In this document: positions 9,333-17,879 of the stretch, one piece after another
Layout of the letters: each line of letters opens with the position of its first letter
Position numbering within the stretch: position 1 is the first letter of the stretch
Origin: Montanilutibacter psychrotolerans
Lineage (GTDB): Bacteria > Pseudomonadota > Gammaproteobacteria > Xanthomonadales > Xanthomonadaceae
Assembly (NCBI RefSeq): GCF_003719825.1
Contig: NZ_RIBS01000003.1
Span: 124,001-188,000, forward strand
Length of the DNA: 64,000 nt
Reading direction: 5' to 3'
Made by a program: the position numbers and the translations under genes
The notes under the pieces: generated by a model
Told to the model about the DNA's origin: nothing
The model's database searches: none
Seen by the model: only the letters and a program-made list of their open reading frames with translations

Positions 9333-11141
9333 ATGAGTCAACGCGCCCTCGACCTGCTCCGCCACACCTTTGGCCACCCCGCGTTCCGTGGCGAACAGGC
9401 GGACATCGTCGACCACGTCGCCGGCGGCGGTGACGCACTGGTGCTGATGCCCACCGGCGGCGGCAAATCGCTGTGCTACCAGTTGCCGGCGCTGTTGCGC
9501 GACGGCTGCGGCATCGTCGTCTCGCCGCTGATCGCGCTGATGCAGGACCAGGTCGAGGCCCTGCGCCAGCTCGGCGTGCGCGCGGCCTACCTCAACTCCA
9601 CGCTCGATGCGGCCACCGCCGCCGAGGTCGAACGGCAGTTGCTGGCCGGCGAGCTGGAAATGCTCTACATCGCCCCCGAGCGCCTGCTCGGCGCGCGCAC
9701 GCTGGCGCTGCTCGACCGGGCGCGAATCGCCTTGTTCGCCATCGACGAGGCGCACTGCGTTTCGCAATGGGGCCACGACTTCCGCCCCGAATACCGCCAG
9801 CTGACCGTGCTGCACGAGCGCTGGCCCAACATCCCGCGTGTCGCCCTCACCGCCACCGCCGACGCGCCGACCCGACGCGAAATCGCCGAGCGGCTGGGCC
9901 TGGACGACGCGCGCCAGTTCGTCAGCTCGTTCGATCGCCCCAACATTCGTTACCGGGTGGTGCACAAGGACGGCGGCACGCGCCAGTTGCTCGATTTCCT
10001 GGCCGCGCACCGTGGCGACAGCGGCATCGTCTACGGGTTCTCGCGCAAGCGCGTGGACAGCGTTGCCGAGCAGTTGCGCAAGGCCGGGATCGACGCGCTG
10101 GCCTATCACGCCGGCATGGACGCGGCCTCGCGCGCCGCGCACCAGCGCCGCTTCCTGCAGGAGGACGGCGTGGTGATGGTTGCCACCATCGCGTTCGGCA
10201 TGGGCATCGACAAGCCCGACGTGCGCTTCGTCGCCCACGTCGACCTGCCCAAGTCGATCGAGGGCTACTACCAGGAAACCGGTCGTGCCGGCCGCGATGG
10301 CGCGCCGGCAGAAGCCTGGCTCTGCTACGGCCTGGGTGATGTGGTCAGCCTGCGGCAGATGATCCAGCAGGGCGAGGCCGGCGAAGAACGCAAGCGCCTG
10401 GAGCTGGCAAAGCTGGACGCGCTGCTGGGCTATTGCGAATCCACCCAGTGCCGTCGCCAGGCGCTGCTGGGCTGGTTCGGCGAGCCGCACGCGGGCGCCT
10501 GCGGCAACTGCGACAACTGCCTGCATCCGCCGCAGAGTTGGGACGGCACGCTGGCCGCGCGCAAGGCGCTGTCGTGCGTGTACCGCAGCGGTCAGCGGTT
10601 CGGCGCGGCGCACATGATCGACGTGCTGCGCGGCGTGCGCAGCGACAAGGTCGGCCAGCACGGCCACGACAAGCTCAGCACTTGGGCCATCGGCACGGAC
10701 CTGGACGAACGCCAGTGGCGCAGCGTGTTCCGACAGCTGGTCGCCAACGGCCTGCTGGAGGCCGATGTCGAGCGCCACGGCGCGCTGTTCCTGACCCCGG
10801 CCGCGGCGCCGGTGCTGCGCGGCGAGCGCGAACTGCGTTTCCGCAGCGAACCCGCGCCGACGCCCCGACGCAGCAAGCGCGACACCGTCGCCAGCCTGGT
10901 GGCCGCCGACCTCGCTCCGGCCGCGCTGGAGCGCTTCAACGCGCTACGAACCTGGCGGGCGCAGATGGCGCGCGAGCAGAACGTTCCCGCCTACACGATC
11001 TTCCACGACAGTACCCTGCGTGCGATCGCCGAAGCCGCGCCGGACGATCTGGACGAGCTCGCGCACATCGCCGGCATCGGCAGCCGCAAACTCGAGCACT
11101 ACGGCGAGGCCGTGCTGCAGCAGTTGTTCGACGCCGGCTGA
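9333..11141 (+). CDS. recQ: ATP-dependent DNA helicase RecQ
   Basis: A 3'-5' SF2 DNA helicase of the RecF recombination pathway and replication-fork repair, 602 residues. Motif 0 appears as [17 protein letters not shown]. Walker A is [16 protein letters not shown] and the DEAH box is [19 protein letters not shown], followed by [14 protein letters not shown]. Motif VI is [13 protein letters not shown]. The RQC zinc site is the Cys series in [12 protein letters not shown] and [12 protein letters not shown]-terminal HRDC domain occupies roughly 530-600 ([38 protein letters not shown]). The domain set matches E. coli RecQ. It stands alone, transcribed toward the islet at 11.3 kb. Confidence 0.95.
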   Translation: MSQRALDLLRHTFGHPAFRGEQADIVDHVAGGGDALVLMPTGGGKSLCYQLPALLRDGCGIVVSPLIALMQDQVEALRQLGVRAAYLNSTLDAATAAEVERQLLAGELEMLYIAPERLLGARTLALLDRARIALFAIDEAHCVSQWGHDFRPEYRQLTVLHERWPNIPRVALTATADAPTRREIAERLGLDDARQFVSSFDRPNIRYRVVHKDGGTRQLLDFLAAHRGDSGIVYGFSRKRVDSVAEQLRKAGIDALAYHAGMDAASRAAHQRRFLQEDGVVMVATIAFGMGIDKPDVRFVAHVDLPKSIEGYYQETGRAGRDGAPAEAWLCYGLGDVVSLRQMIQQGEAGEERKRLELAKLDALLGYCESTQCRRQALLGWFGEPHAGACGNCDNCLHPPQSWDGTLAARKALSCVYRSGQRFGAAHMIDVLRGVRSDKVGQHGHDKLSTWAIGTDLDERQWRSVFRQLVANGLLEADVERHGALFLTPAAAPVLRGERELRFRSEPAPTPRRSKRDTVASLVAADLAPAALERFNALRTWRAQMAREQNVPAYTIFHDSTLRAIAEAAPDDLDELAHIAGIGSRKLEHYGEAVLQQLFDAG

Positions 11142-11194
11142 GGCGGGCCGACGCACCTCGCCCGGCTGCCCGCACGCCCGCGCGCCGGGCAAAC

Positions 11195-11220
11195 AAAAAG
11201 GCCGGCCTCGCGGCCAGCCT
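11195..11220 (-). terminator. Rho-independent terminator for the minus-strand lipoprotein pair
   Basis: Read on the minus strand: AGGCTGGCC, loop GCGA, GGCCGGCCT (9 bp with one G-U pair), then TTTTTG. It lies about 100 bp past the stop of the 11313 gene and 50 bp past the recQ stop, so it may also block convergent transcription. Confidence 0.7.
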
Positions 11221-11312
11221 GTCGTGAGATTCGTTCGGGATCGTGGAGCGACCCGGTACCGTCGACATTCTGAGGTTGGGCTGCAAGGGCGGAACATCCC
11301 CCATCCACCATC

Positions 11313-11927
11313 TCAGTCCAGCTTCTCAATCACGTCCAGCAGCGTTGTCTTGCGCTCAGGGGCGGAGATCAGTTCATTGACCGCGTTGCGCAGAGCGTCC
11401 TTGCTGCGCATGGCGCGGTAGTGACTGCAAATTGCCCCGACGGCCCCTTCCGCGAGGTCGCTCTCAATGCGTCGCAAGATGGTCTGTCGGCGGATATTGG
11501 CGAGCTTCTCGTCGTTCGCAGCGATGTCTTCTTCGTACTTCTTGCGAGCAACCGGATCCGTGATGAGCGAAGGATCAGCTCCGGGCATCAGCACCACATC
11601 GCCTTGTTCTGGCGGGGAAACTTGACGGAACACCCGCTGATTCGGATCAAAGTTCGGGTCGATATTCCGGTCGACCAGATCCAACAGACCAAGCCAAGCG
11701 TGAAGAGCCTTGGTTTGAATAGCGGCTTTCGTATCGGGCGCACTTTCGTCGGACGGGACTACTTGTGAAATGGCCCGGTACGCGAGGACCAGCAACTCCG
11801 GATCTCGACTTGTGCGGAACTCTCCCGCACGAAGCTGTGCGGCCAAGAGGTAGTTTTCATTGTCGGTCATGGATGTCGCCCCTGCGAGGGCGGCCGCCAA
11901 AAGCGCTATCGCAAATCGTGTGCGCAC
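11313..11927 (-). CDS. Secreted or membrane-attached protein of unknown function
   Basis: A 204-residue protein with a hydrophobic N-terminal signal (TRFAIALLAAALAGATS) and no lipobox Cys. The mature chain is largely helical, with YLLAAQLRAGEFRTSRDPEL, a Pro-rich middle (FRQVSPPEQGDVVLMPGADP) and a charged helix (KKYEEDIAANDEKLANIRRQ). No family recognised. It follows the 11931 gene with only 3 nt between stop and start, so the two are almost certainly co-transcribed. Codon use is visibly less GC-biased than in the flanking recQ and queC genes, which suggests later acquisition. The product may act in the periplasm together with its upstream partner, but that is inference from linkage. Confidence 0.65.
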   Translation of the reverse strand: MRTRFAIALLAAALAGATSMTDNENYLLAAQLRAGEFRTSRDPELLVLAYRAISQVVPSDESAPDTKAAIQTKALHAWLGLLDLVDRNIDPNFDPNQRVFRQVSPPEQGDVVLMPGADPSLITDPVARKKYEEDIAANDEKLANIRRQTILRRIESDLAEGAVGAICSHYRAMRSKDALRNAVNELISAPERKTTLLDVIEKLD

Positions 11928-11930
11928 GAG

Positions 11931-12371
11931 TCAGCGAATGTGAAGGCTCGAAATAACAACGTCTCGGACAATCCATATGCTTTCGCTGAGTTCCAAGTAA
12001 GCCACGGGAATCATCATCACCGGCCGCCGCGGTGAACTTCTGACGAGAACGGCTTCACCGGATCGGACTTCAAGCGTCCAAGGACCGATGTTGGCAATGC
12101 CGTCCTCGGCGATGAAACAGTTTGCCGATGCGGCTTCTACCGCGAGGGCAGCGAAATCCGCGTTCTCGGGCCTACTGCGAAGTTTCGCAATCAAGGCGGA
12201 CTTGATCTGCTCCAGCTCGCTTAGGTTGATGGTCACTTCGCCATTCGCTAAAGCGAGCAGTGCGTGACGTTGTGCCGGGTTCGGGATGCTCATTTGCCGT
12301 CGACCTCCGTTTTCAATGGCGCAGCTTGCCGTCGCTAGAAGGACGATAAAAAGCCATGGTAAGTGCCTCAT
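11931..12371 (-). CDS. Putative lipoprotein of unknown function
   Basis: A 146-residue protein. The N-terminus HLPWLFIVLLATASC is a type II signal peptide with a Cys at about residue 17, so a lipid anchor is likely. The mature protein has a helix around ALLALANGEVTINLSELEQI. A C-terminal beta-rich part follows (WTLEVRSGEAVLVRSSP, then VAYLELSESIWIVRDVVISS). I do not recognise the family. It is the first gene of a two-gene unit with the 11313 gene. Like its partner, it uses more A/T-ending codons than the surrounding genes. Confidence 0.62.
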   Translation of the reverse strand: MRHLPWLFIVLLATASCAIENGGRRQMSIPNPAQRHALLALANGEVTINLSELEQIKSALIAKLRSRPENADFAALAVEAASANCFIAEDGIANIGPWTLEVRSGEAVLVRSSPRRPVMMIPVAYLELSESIWIVRDVVISSLHIR

Positions 12372-12869
12372 GATTCAAGGTCCGGGGGCGGCAGCTGGGC
12401 CACTTTCGGGAACGCCAGGGCATTTCCAAGCGGACGTTGGGAGGGATTGTTCACCGGTGATGGTCAGCACCTTTGCGGGCAACGCATCGCCCCTTCTAGC
12501 CGTACGTGTGGATCCGTCCATTGGTTGCCGCAACCGAACGCGCCGACTGAATCGCCACGGGTTCACTAGACATCTCCGACCCGAACATTACGACAATCAC
12601 GGAGGCGTGTTTGATCGGCAAGCGGCACTCGGACGTGCTTAAGCCGAAGCGGGCGCGTAGGTGCTTATACGGTGTTGCTCTAGGCGCGATGTCGCCACCG
12701 CCCTGGGTCAGTATCGACTCGTCGTATGTGTCGACTTGCGAACCAGCCAAGGCCCGCAGGCGCGGCAGCCCGATACAGCGCAATCAACGGGAGTACGGCG
12801 CTTGCGAGTCGCGCTAAAGGCAACTCAGTGCCTTGTGATCAAGCCGGGTTACGCCAGCCCAGAAACGAC
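12372..12869. other. About 500 bp without a supportable gene
   Basis: Between the lipoprotein start and the tRNA-Lys terminator. Short frames of 60-118 codons exist on both strands. None has a convincing ribosome-binding site, codon bias or recognisable domain. Base composition is lower in GC than the housekeeping flanks. It may hold the promoter of the lipoprotein pair or decayed DNA. Confidence 0.5.
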
Positions 12870-12892
12870 AAAGGCCGACGCGATGGTCGGCC
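12870..12892 (-). terminator. Terminator downstream of tRNA-Lys
   Basis: Minus strand: GGCCGAC, loop CATCGC region, GTCGGCC, then TTTG. The 7-bp GC stem lies 18 nt after the encoded CCA. The T-run is short, so it is only moderately convincing. Confidence 0.55.
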
Positions 12893-12910
12893 CAGGTGCT
12901 TGATGCGGGA

Positions 12911-12986
12911 TGGTGGGTCGTGAAGGATTCGAACCTTCGACCAAAAGATTAAAAGTCTTCTGCTCTACCGACTGAGCTAACGACCC
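12911..12986 (-). tRNA. tRNA-Lys, anticodon TTT
   Basis: A 76-nt cloverleaf on the minus strand. The acceptor stem is GGGTCGT paired with ACGACCC, followed by discriminator A and an encoded CCA (12911-12913). The D-arm contains TTAGCTCAGTCGGTAGAGCA. The anticodon loop CTTTTAA gives anticodon TTT. The T-arm loop is TTCGAAT. It reads AAA and AAG codons. It lies 55 bp downstream of queC and has its own promoter-like sequence. Confidence 0.97.
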
Positions 12987-13016
12987 ATCGTCGCCCGGCC
13001 TTGCGCCGGGGCCGGC

Positions 13017-13045
13017 ATTCTAGCGCAGCCGGCCCGGTCGGTCAG
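13017..13045 (-). promoter_or_regulatory. Likely sigma-70 promoter of tRNA-Lys
   Basis: Minus strand: CTGACC (-35, 13045-13040), a 17-nt spacer, then TAGAAT (-10, 13022-13017). A start near 13010 would lie ~24 nt before the tRNA 5' end. The -35 box overlaps the queC stop codon. Confidence 0.5.
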
Positions 13046-13761
13046 CCCTGTCGTGCAGGCGGGTTCACGTAACGCGTCGGATCGGGCACGCCGGCCGCGG
13101 CGAAGCCCTCGGCACGCAGGCGGCAGGCGTCGCAATGGCCGCAGGCGCGGCCGTCGGCGTCGGCCTGGTAGCACGAGACCGTCTGCGCGAAGTCGACGCC
13201 CAGGCGTAGGCCTTCGCGGACGATGTCGGCCTTGCTCAAGTGCTGCAACGGCGCGTGCACGCGCAGGCCGGCGCCTTCGACACCGGCCTTGGTGGCCAGG
13301 TTCGCCAGCGCTTCGAACGCGGCGACGAACTCGGGCCGGCAGTCGGGGTAGCCGGAGTAGTCCACGGCGTTGACGCCGCAGAAGATGTCCGCCGCGCCCA
13401 GTACCTCGGCCCAGCCCAGCGCGACCGACAGCATGATGGTGTTGCGCGCCGGCACGTAGGTCACCGGGATTGCGTCCTTGACCGCGTCGCTGCCGATGGC
13501 GTGGCCGTCCTCGTCGGTCGGCACGGAGATTGACTCGTCGGTCAGCGCCGAGCCGCCGATGCTGCGCAGGTCGACATTGACGGTCTTGTGCGCCACCGCG
13601 CCCAGCGCGGTGGCGACCCGATCGGCTGCCTCCAGTTCGGACGTGTGGCGCTGGCCGTAGCGCACGCTGAGCGCGTGCACGGCGAAGCCCATCTCGCGGG
13701 CGATGGCGACGACGACGGCGGAATCCATTCCCCCGGAAACGAGGACGACAGCAGGTTTCAT
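13042..13761 (-). CDS. queC: QueC, 7-cyano-7-deazaguanine (preQ0) synthase
   Basis: Converts 7-carboxy-7-deazaguanine to preQ0 using ATP and ammonia, for queuosine tRNA modification. The 239 residues are typical. The PP-loop is [17 protein letters not shown] near the N-terminus. Conserved [20 protein letters not shown] and [18 protein letters not shown] are present. The zinc-binding cysteines are at the C-terminus (SCYQ, then [12 protein letters not shown]). It lies 119 bp downstream of queE on the same strand and precedes tRNA-Lys, closing the tol-pal-que gene series. Confidence 0.96.
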   Translation of the reverse strand: MKPAVVLVSGGMDSAVVVAIAREMGFAVHALSVRYGQRHTSELEAADRVATALGAVAHKTVNVDLRSIGGSALTDESISVPTDEDGHAIGSDAVKDAIPVTYVPARNTIMLSVALGWAEVLGAADIFCGVNAVDYSGYPDCRPEFVAAFEALANLATKAGVEGAGLRVHAPLQHLSKADIVREGLRLGVDFAQTVSCYQADADGRACGHCDACRLRAEGFAAAGVPDPTRYVNPPARQG

Positions 13762-13880
13762 GGGCGACTCGGTGGTGAATGCAGGTGGGTGTCACGGGAA
13801 GGGCGACCGGGCGGTCTGTGTCGCGATCTCCCGGCAGGCGCATCAACCGCGCCGCGGTGGGCGACCGCACGGAGCTGGCG

Positions 13881-14558
13881 CTAGCGGCCGGGCTCGTCGT
13901 TCCAGAGGATCTTGTGCAACTGCAGCTGGAAACGCACGGGCAACCGGTCGGCCACGATCCAGTCGGCCAGGTCGCTGGGCTTGATCTGGGTGAAGCTGGG
14001 CGAGAACAGCACGTCGCAGATGTCGGTCAGGCGGTGCTCGGCCACGATGCCGCGCGCCCAGTCGTAGTCCTCGCGCGAGCAGATGACGAACTTGACCTGG
14101 TCGTGCGGGGTCAACAGCGCCAGGTTGCTCCACAGATTGCGGTGCACCTCGGCCGAACCCGGGGTCTTGATGTCGAGCACGCGCGACACGCGCAGGTCGA
14201 CCTCGCTGATGTCGATCGCGCCGGAGGTTTCCAGCGAGACCTCGTAGCCGGCATCGCACAGGCGCTTGAGCAGGCCGATGCAGCGCTTCTGCGCGAGTGG
14301 CTCGCCGCCGGTCACGCAGACGTGGCGTGCACCGTAGCTGGCGACCTCGGCCAGGATGGCGTCGATGTCGTGCCACTGCCCGCCATGGAACGCGTAGGCG
14401 GTGTCGCAGTACTGACAGCGCAACGGGCAGCCGGTCAGGCGCACGAACACGGTGGGCCAGCCGATGGCGCGGGCCTCGCCCTGCAACGACAGGAAGATCT
14501 CGGTCAGCCGCAGGCGGTCGGGCGACGCCTGCGCCGCCTCGTCCGGAACGGCATTCAT
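13881..14558 (-). CDS. queE: QueE, 7-carboxy-7-deazaguanine synthase
   Basis: A radical-SAM enzyme that ring-contracts 6-carboxy-tetrahydropterin to CDG, the substrate of the downstream queC product. It has 225 residues. The [4Fe-4S] motif is in GCPLRCQYCDTAYAF. The N-terminus has the conserved LTEIFLSLQGEARAIGWPTV, and CVTGGEPLAQKRC is the SAM-binding glycine-rich stretch. It starts 8 bp after the cpoB stop, so it is probably translated from the tol-pal transcript. The tol/que linkage is common in gammaproteobacteria, although the two pathways are unrelated. Confidence 0.95.
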   Translation of the reverse strand: MNAVPDEAAQASPDRLRLTEIFLSLQGEARAIGWPTVFVRLTGCPLRCQYCDTAYAFHGGQWHDIDAILAEVASYGARHVCVTGGEPLAQKRCIGLLKRLCDAGYEVSLETSGAIDISEVDLRVSRVLDIKTPGSAEVHRNLWSNLALLTPHDQVKFVICSREDYDWARGIVAEHRLTDICDVLFSPSFTQIKPSDLADWIVADRLPVRFQLQLHKILWNDEPGR

Positions 14559-14566
14559 CGTCGCAC

Positions 14567-15382
14567 CTACCGCTGGAGGCGGCCGAGCTGCAGAGCGCTC
14601 AGCCGGTCGGCCGCGACGCGCGCAGCGTCGGTGCCGGGATAACGCGTGGTCACTTCCGACAGCGTGCGCTCGGCGGCATCGGTCTGGCGAAGGCCCTGCT
14701 GCGACAGCCCGACCTTGAGCAGCGCGCCAGGCGCCTTGTCGTGGGTGGGATAGCGCTCGAGCAGTGCCTGGAACTGGCCCAGCGCGAGCTGGTAGTTCTG
14801 GGTGACGTAGTAGCTCTCGCCGAGCCAGTACAGCGCGTTGGGCGCGTAGGCGCCGTTCGGGTGCTGGTCGAGGAAGGCATGGAATTCGCGCGCGGCGCCG
14901 CTGTAGTCGCCACCCTTGAGGGTGTTGAACGCTGCGTCGTAGGCCTCGCGCTCACCCGCACCCATCGCCACCGCGCCGGCATCGCCGTACACGGTCGGCG
15001 CGGTGTCCTGCGCGGCCGGGGCGGTGTCCACCGCGGCAGACGGCGGCGCCGGAGGCGGTTCGACTGGAACGTTCGCACGCGTGGCGCCCGTGTCACCGCC
15101 CTCCAGGCGATTCACGCGCCCGTCGAGGTCGATGTACTGGCTGCGGGCGGTCTGCTTGAGCTGGTTGTTGGCCTGCTGCAGTTCTTCGATCTGGGCGCGC
15201 AGCGCCTGGACCTCGGTCTTGAGCTGGCTGACCTGGTTGAGCAGGTCGACATTCGCCTGGTTGGCGGCGGCGCGCTGTTCGAGCACGGCGACGCGGTCGG
15301 CCAGGCTCGCGCGTTGGGCGTACGCCGGTGCGGCGGCCACGAGGGCCGCCGCGAGCGTCGCCGGGACTAGCAGTTTGCGCAT
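14567..15382 (-). CDS. cpoB: CpoB/YbgF, Tol-Pal system coordinator of cell division
   Basis: A periplasmic TolA-interacting protein that couples outer-membrane constriction to peptidoglycan synthesis. It has about 271 residues. A signal peptide comes first (LLVPATLAAALVAAAPAYAQ). A coiled-coil trimerisation segment follows (ADRVAVLEQRAAANQANVDL, AQIEELQQANNQLKQ), then a Pro/Ala linker. A C-terminal TPR domain ends the protein, with YDAAFNTLKGGDYSGAAREF, YAPNALYWLGESYYVTQNYQ and ALLKVGLSQQ. The ATG at 15382 is used; an in-frame GTG two codons upstream is possible. It is the last tol gene, 21 bp after the pal stop. Confidence 0.92.
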   Translation of the reverse strand: MRKLLVPATLAAALVAAAPAYAQRASLADRVAVLEQRAAANQANVDLLNQVSQLKTEVQALRAQIEELQQANNQLKQTARSQYIDLDGRVNRLEGGDTGATRANVPVEPPPAPPSAAVDTAPAAQDTAPTVYGDAGAVAMGAGEREAYDAAFNTLKGGDYSGAAREFHAFLDQHPNGAYAPNALYWLGESYYVTQNYQLALGQFQALLERYPTHDKAPGALLKVGLSQQGLRQTDAAERTLSEVTTRYPGTDAARVAADRLSALQLGRLQR

Positions 15383-15409
15383 CGTCACGACAGGTATTGC
15401 TCCGCTGGA

Positions 15410-15925
15410 TTACTTGGCGGTGTAGATGATCTCGACGCGACGGTTGCGCGCCCAGCAGTCTTCGTTCGACTCGGTGCAGACCGGGCGCTCTTCGCCGTAG
15501 CTGGTCACCGTGATCTGGCTGGCCGAGCCGCCGTTGGCCTGGACGGCCGACGACACCGAGTTGCCACGGCGCTCGCCCAGACCCAGGTTGTACTCGCGGC
15601 TGCCGCGCTCGTCGGCATTGCCTTCCAGGGTCATGCGCGAGGACGGGCGGTCACGCAGGTACTTGGCGTGGCAACCGACGATGGCCTGGAATTCCGGCTT
15701 CAGCGCGTCCTGGTCGAGATCGAAGTACACCACGCGCTGACGCAGGCAGGCATCGGTATCGAGATCGCCCGGGCCATAAGCGCCCGAAGCGACCGGGCCA
15801 GTGGTGGTGCCCGGGGTGGTGGTTCCGGAGGTATCAGCCGGCTCGACGGGCTTCACGTCCTTCCGGCACGCAACGGCGCCGGTGGCAATGAGAGCGATGA
15901 GCAGGATGCGCGCGGTGGTGGTCAT
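15410..15925 (-). CDS. pal: Pal, peptidoglycan-associated outer-membrane lipoprotein
   Basis: An OmpA-like lipoprotein that ties the outer membrane to peptidoglycan and is mobilised by TolB. It has 171 residues. The signal and lipobox are LLIALIATGAVAC. A Thr/Gly/Pro-rich linker follows. The OmpA-type domain has VVYFDLDQDALKPEFQAIV and the peptidoglycan-binding run TLEGNADERGSREYNLGLGE with conserved Asp and Arg. The C-terminus is CWARNRRVEIIYTAK. A ribosome-binding site GAGGAA precedes the ATG. Between tolB and pal lie about 260 bp with no other gene, so pal may have an additional promoter, as in E. coli. Confidence 0.96.
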   Translation of the reverse strand: MTTTARILLIALIATGAVACRKDVKPVEPADTSGTTTPGTTTGPVASGAYGPGDLDTDACLRQRVVYFDLDQDALKPEFQAIVGCHAKYLRDRPSSRMTLEGNADERGSREYNLGLGERRGNSVSSAVQANGGSASQITVTSYGEERPVCTESNEDCWARNRRVEIIYTAK

Positions 15926-16185
15926 GGTAGTTCCTCGTCGTCAATGGCGTGGGACAGGGTGCAGCGGATTGCTTCGAATTGTTCGTGCCAACGGAGCGGA
16001 TCGGTTGATCGAATCTACTGGCTGGACCTGCATCCCGGGCTGGCGGGCCAGTCCGGAAAGGCGTTCCGGCGGATTGCCGGACCGGTTGGTCGTGGCGACG
16101 GATCGGTCACGAACCTTCGAAGCGGATGGTCGAAACGGGTGGTCGGTCAGCGGTCTGAACGGTGGAGCGGCTCGCGCGTCCGTGA

Positions 16186-17517
16186 TCACCGGGGCAGGCG
16201 GAAAGGCCCCCACGAGGGTTCGCGGACATCGCCGTCAGCCAGTACCAGGCGCTGACGCACCCGGCCATCGGCTGACACGGCATAGAGCACCCCCCTGCGC
16301 CCTTCGCGCGCAGCATAAATGATCATGCTGCCGTTCGGGGCGAAGCTGGGCGACTCGTCGAGCGAGCCGGGGGACAGCGTGTCCCAGCGGTCCGAGCCGA
16401 GGCTGCGGTCCATGATGGCGATGCGGTAGTTGTTTCCGGCGCCCTGGGCGGTGGCGATCTTCTTGCCGTCGAACGACACGCTGGCACTGGCGTTGTAGCT
16501 GCCCTGGAAGGTGACGCGGCTGGCGCCGCCGCCGCCCGCGCCGACCTGGTAGATCTGCGGCTTGCCGCCGCGGTCGGACGTGAAATAGATCGTGCTGCCG
16601 TCGGCGCTCCAGGTCGGCTCGGTGTCGATGCCGAAGTGATTGGTCAGCTGGGTCAGCGCGCGGCTGCCCAGGTCCATCACGTAGATCTCGGGGTTGCCGC
16701 TGCGCGACAGGGTGAGCGCCAGGCGGCGGCCATCGGGCGAGAACGCCGGCGCGCCGTTGATGCCGCGGAACTTGGCAACCAGTTCGCGCGCGCCGGAGTT
16801 GATGCTCTGGAGGTAGATCGAGGAACTACCGCCCTCGAAGCTCACATAGGCCAGGCGCGTCCCATCCGGGCTCCACGACGGGGACAGCAGCGGCTCGGTC
16901 GAACGCACCACGGTCTGCGGGCTGTAGCCGTCCGCGTCGGCAACCATCAGCGCGTAGCGCGCATCGCGGCCGAGGCCCGTCGCGGTGACGTAGGCCATGC
17001 GGGTGAAGAACGCGCCACGCACGCCGGTGATCTTTTCGTAGATCGCATCGGCGGCCTGGTGGGCGACGTCGCGCATGGCGTTGGCGCGCGCGGTGAGGGC
17101 GAATCCGAGCATGCGCTCCTGGGTGCCCACGTCGAACAACTCGTATTCGAGCCGGTAGCTGCCGGCGCCGGCATCGAGCACGCGACCCACCACGAGGTAG
17201 TTCTGGTTGAGCGCGCGCCAGGTCGCGTAGTTGACCTCGCTGCCACGGGTCGGGCGCTCGGCGATGCTGGCCTCGGGCAGGCCGCGGAACTGGCCGGAAC
17301 GGTTGAGGTCGGCGGTGATCACCTCGGCCACGTTGGTGGCCGGCGCGGCGCCGCTGCCCTGGTAGGGCATGGGAACCACCGCGATCGGCGTCGCCGAGGC
17401 GTTGCCGCCGACGATGTCGAGCTCAAGCCCCTGCTGCTGGGCCGCGGCGGCGAACGGAAGGATCAGGGCCAACACGCTGGCCAGCCAGGGCAGAACTCGC
17501 TTCATCGCTACATCCAT
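16186..17517 (-). CDS. tolB: TolB, periplasmic Tol-Pal beta-propeller protein
   Basis: A periplasmic protein that interacts with Pal and the TolA C-terminus during envelope constriction. It has 443 residues. The signal peptide ends near ALILPFAAAAQQ. The N-terminal domain contains IAVVPMPYQGSGAAPATNVA. A C-terminal six-bladed propeller has repeated WSPDGTRLAYVS, FSPDGRRLALTLSRSGNPEI, WSADGSTIYFTSDRGGKPQI and FAPNGSMIIYAAREG. The start at 17517 has AAGGA 8 nt upstream; an internal ATG four codons later has no ribosome-binding site. A 362-bp gap separates it from tolA. Confidence 0.96.
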   Translation of the reverse strand: MDVAMKRVLPWLASVLALILPFAAAAQQQGLELDIVGGNASATPIAVVPMPYQGSGAAPATNVAEVITADLNRSGQFRGLPEASIAERPTRGSEVNYATWRALNQNYLVVGRVLDAGAGSYRLEYELFDVGTQERMLGFALTARANAMRDVAHQAADAIYEKITGVRGAFFTRMAYVTATGLGRDARYALMVADADGYSPQTVVRSTEPLLSPSWSPDGTRLAYVSFEGGSSSIYLQSINSGARELVAKFRGINGAPAFSPDGRRLALTLSRSGNPEIYVMDLGSRALTQLTNHFGIDTEPTWSADGSTIYFTSDRGGKPQIYQVGAGGGGASRVTFQGSYNASASVSFDGKKIATAQGAGNNYRIAIMDRSLGSDRWDTLSPGSLDESPSFAPNGSMIIYAAREGRRGVLYAVSADGRVRQRLVLADGDVREPSWGPFRLPR

Positions 17518-17879
17518 TCGAACAGTCCTTGCGGATCGGGGGCTTTCTTAACAGTTAGACAGTGAAGGCTGGCTCACGGCTGAACCGCCTGGCCGTCCGA
17601 GGTCATGGCCAGCGCAACACACGCCGATCGCGCCGACATCCGTCCCGGGCCCTGCCCAGGCGCATCCGGACCGATGGCATCACCGGTCGCAGGCGCCTTG
17701 GCGCAACCCCGTTCATCTTACCCGCTGCCCGTGACACGCCGGCGCGACGCTGTCGCGAATCGATAATTCCGCGCCCGGACCGCCTCCCGGCAAGGGCAGC
17801 GGGACCGGTCCACGCGACGCACCCGTCGCGCGACGGGACCGGGCCCACGCGGCGTCCGGTCGTCCCGTGGGAGGCCACG
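17518..17879. other. 362-bp spacer between tolA and tolB
   Basis: Unusually long for a tol operon and without a supportable gene. It contains a 9-nt palindrome TAACAGTTA (near 17549) on the tolB side. The region may carry an extra tolB promoter, but I cannot define -35/-10 boxes with confidence. Confidence 0.4.

Noticed and set aside
11221-11235. Possible att-like repeat of the tRNA-Lys 3' end
   Set aside because: The match to GTCGTGAAGGATTCG has a gap and a mismatch, too short and imperfect to call an attachment site; no integrase is present.
12496-12783. 95-codon minus-strand frame between the lipoprotein gene and tRNA-Lys
   Set aside because: No ribosome-binding site, no domain and composition unlike a coding gene.
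13762-13880. preQ1 riboswitch before queC
   Set aside because: The 119-bp queE-queC gap shows no preQ1 aptamer-like A-rich tail or pseudoknot pattern.
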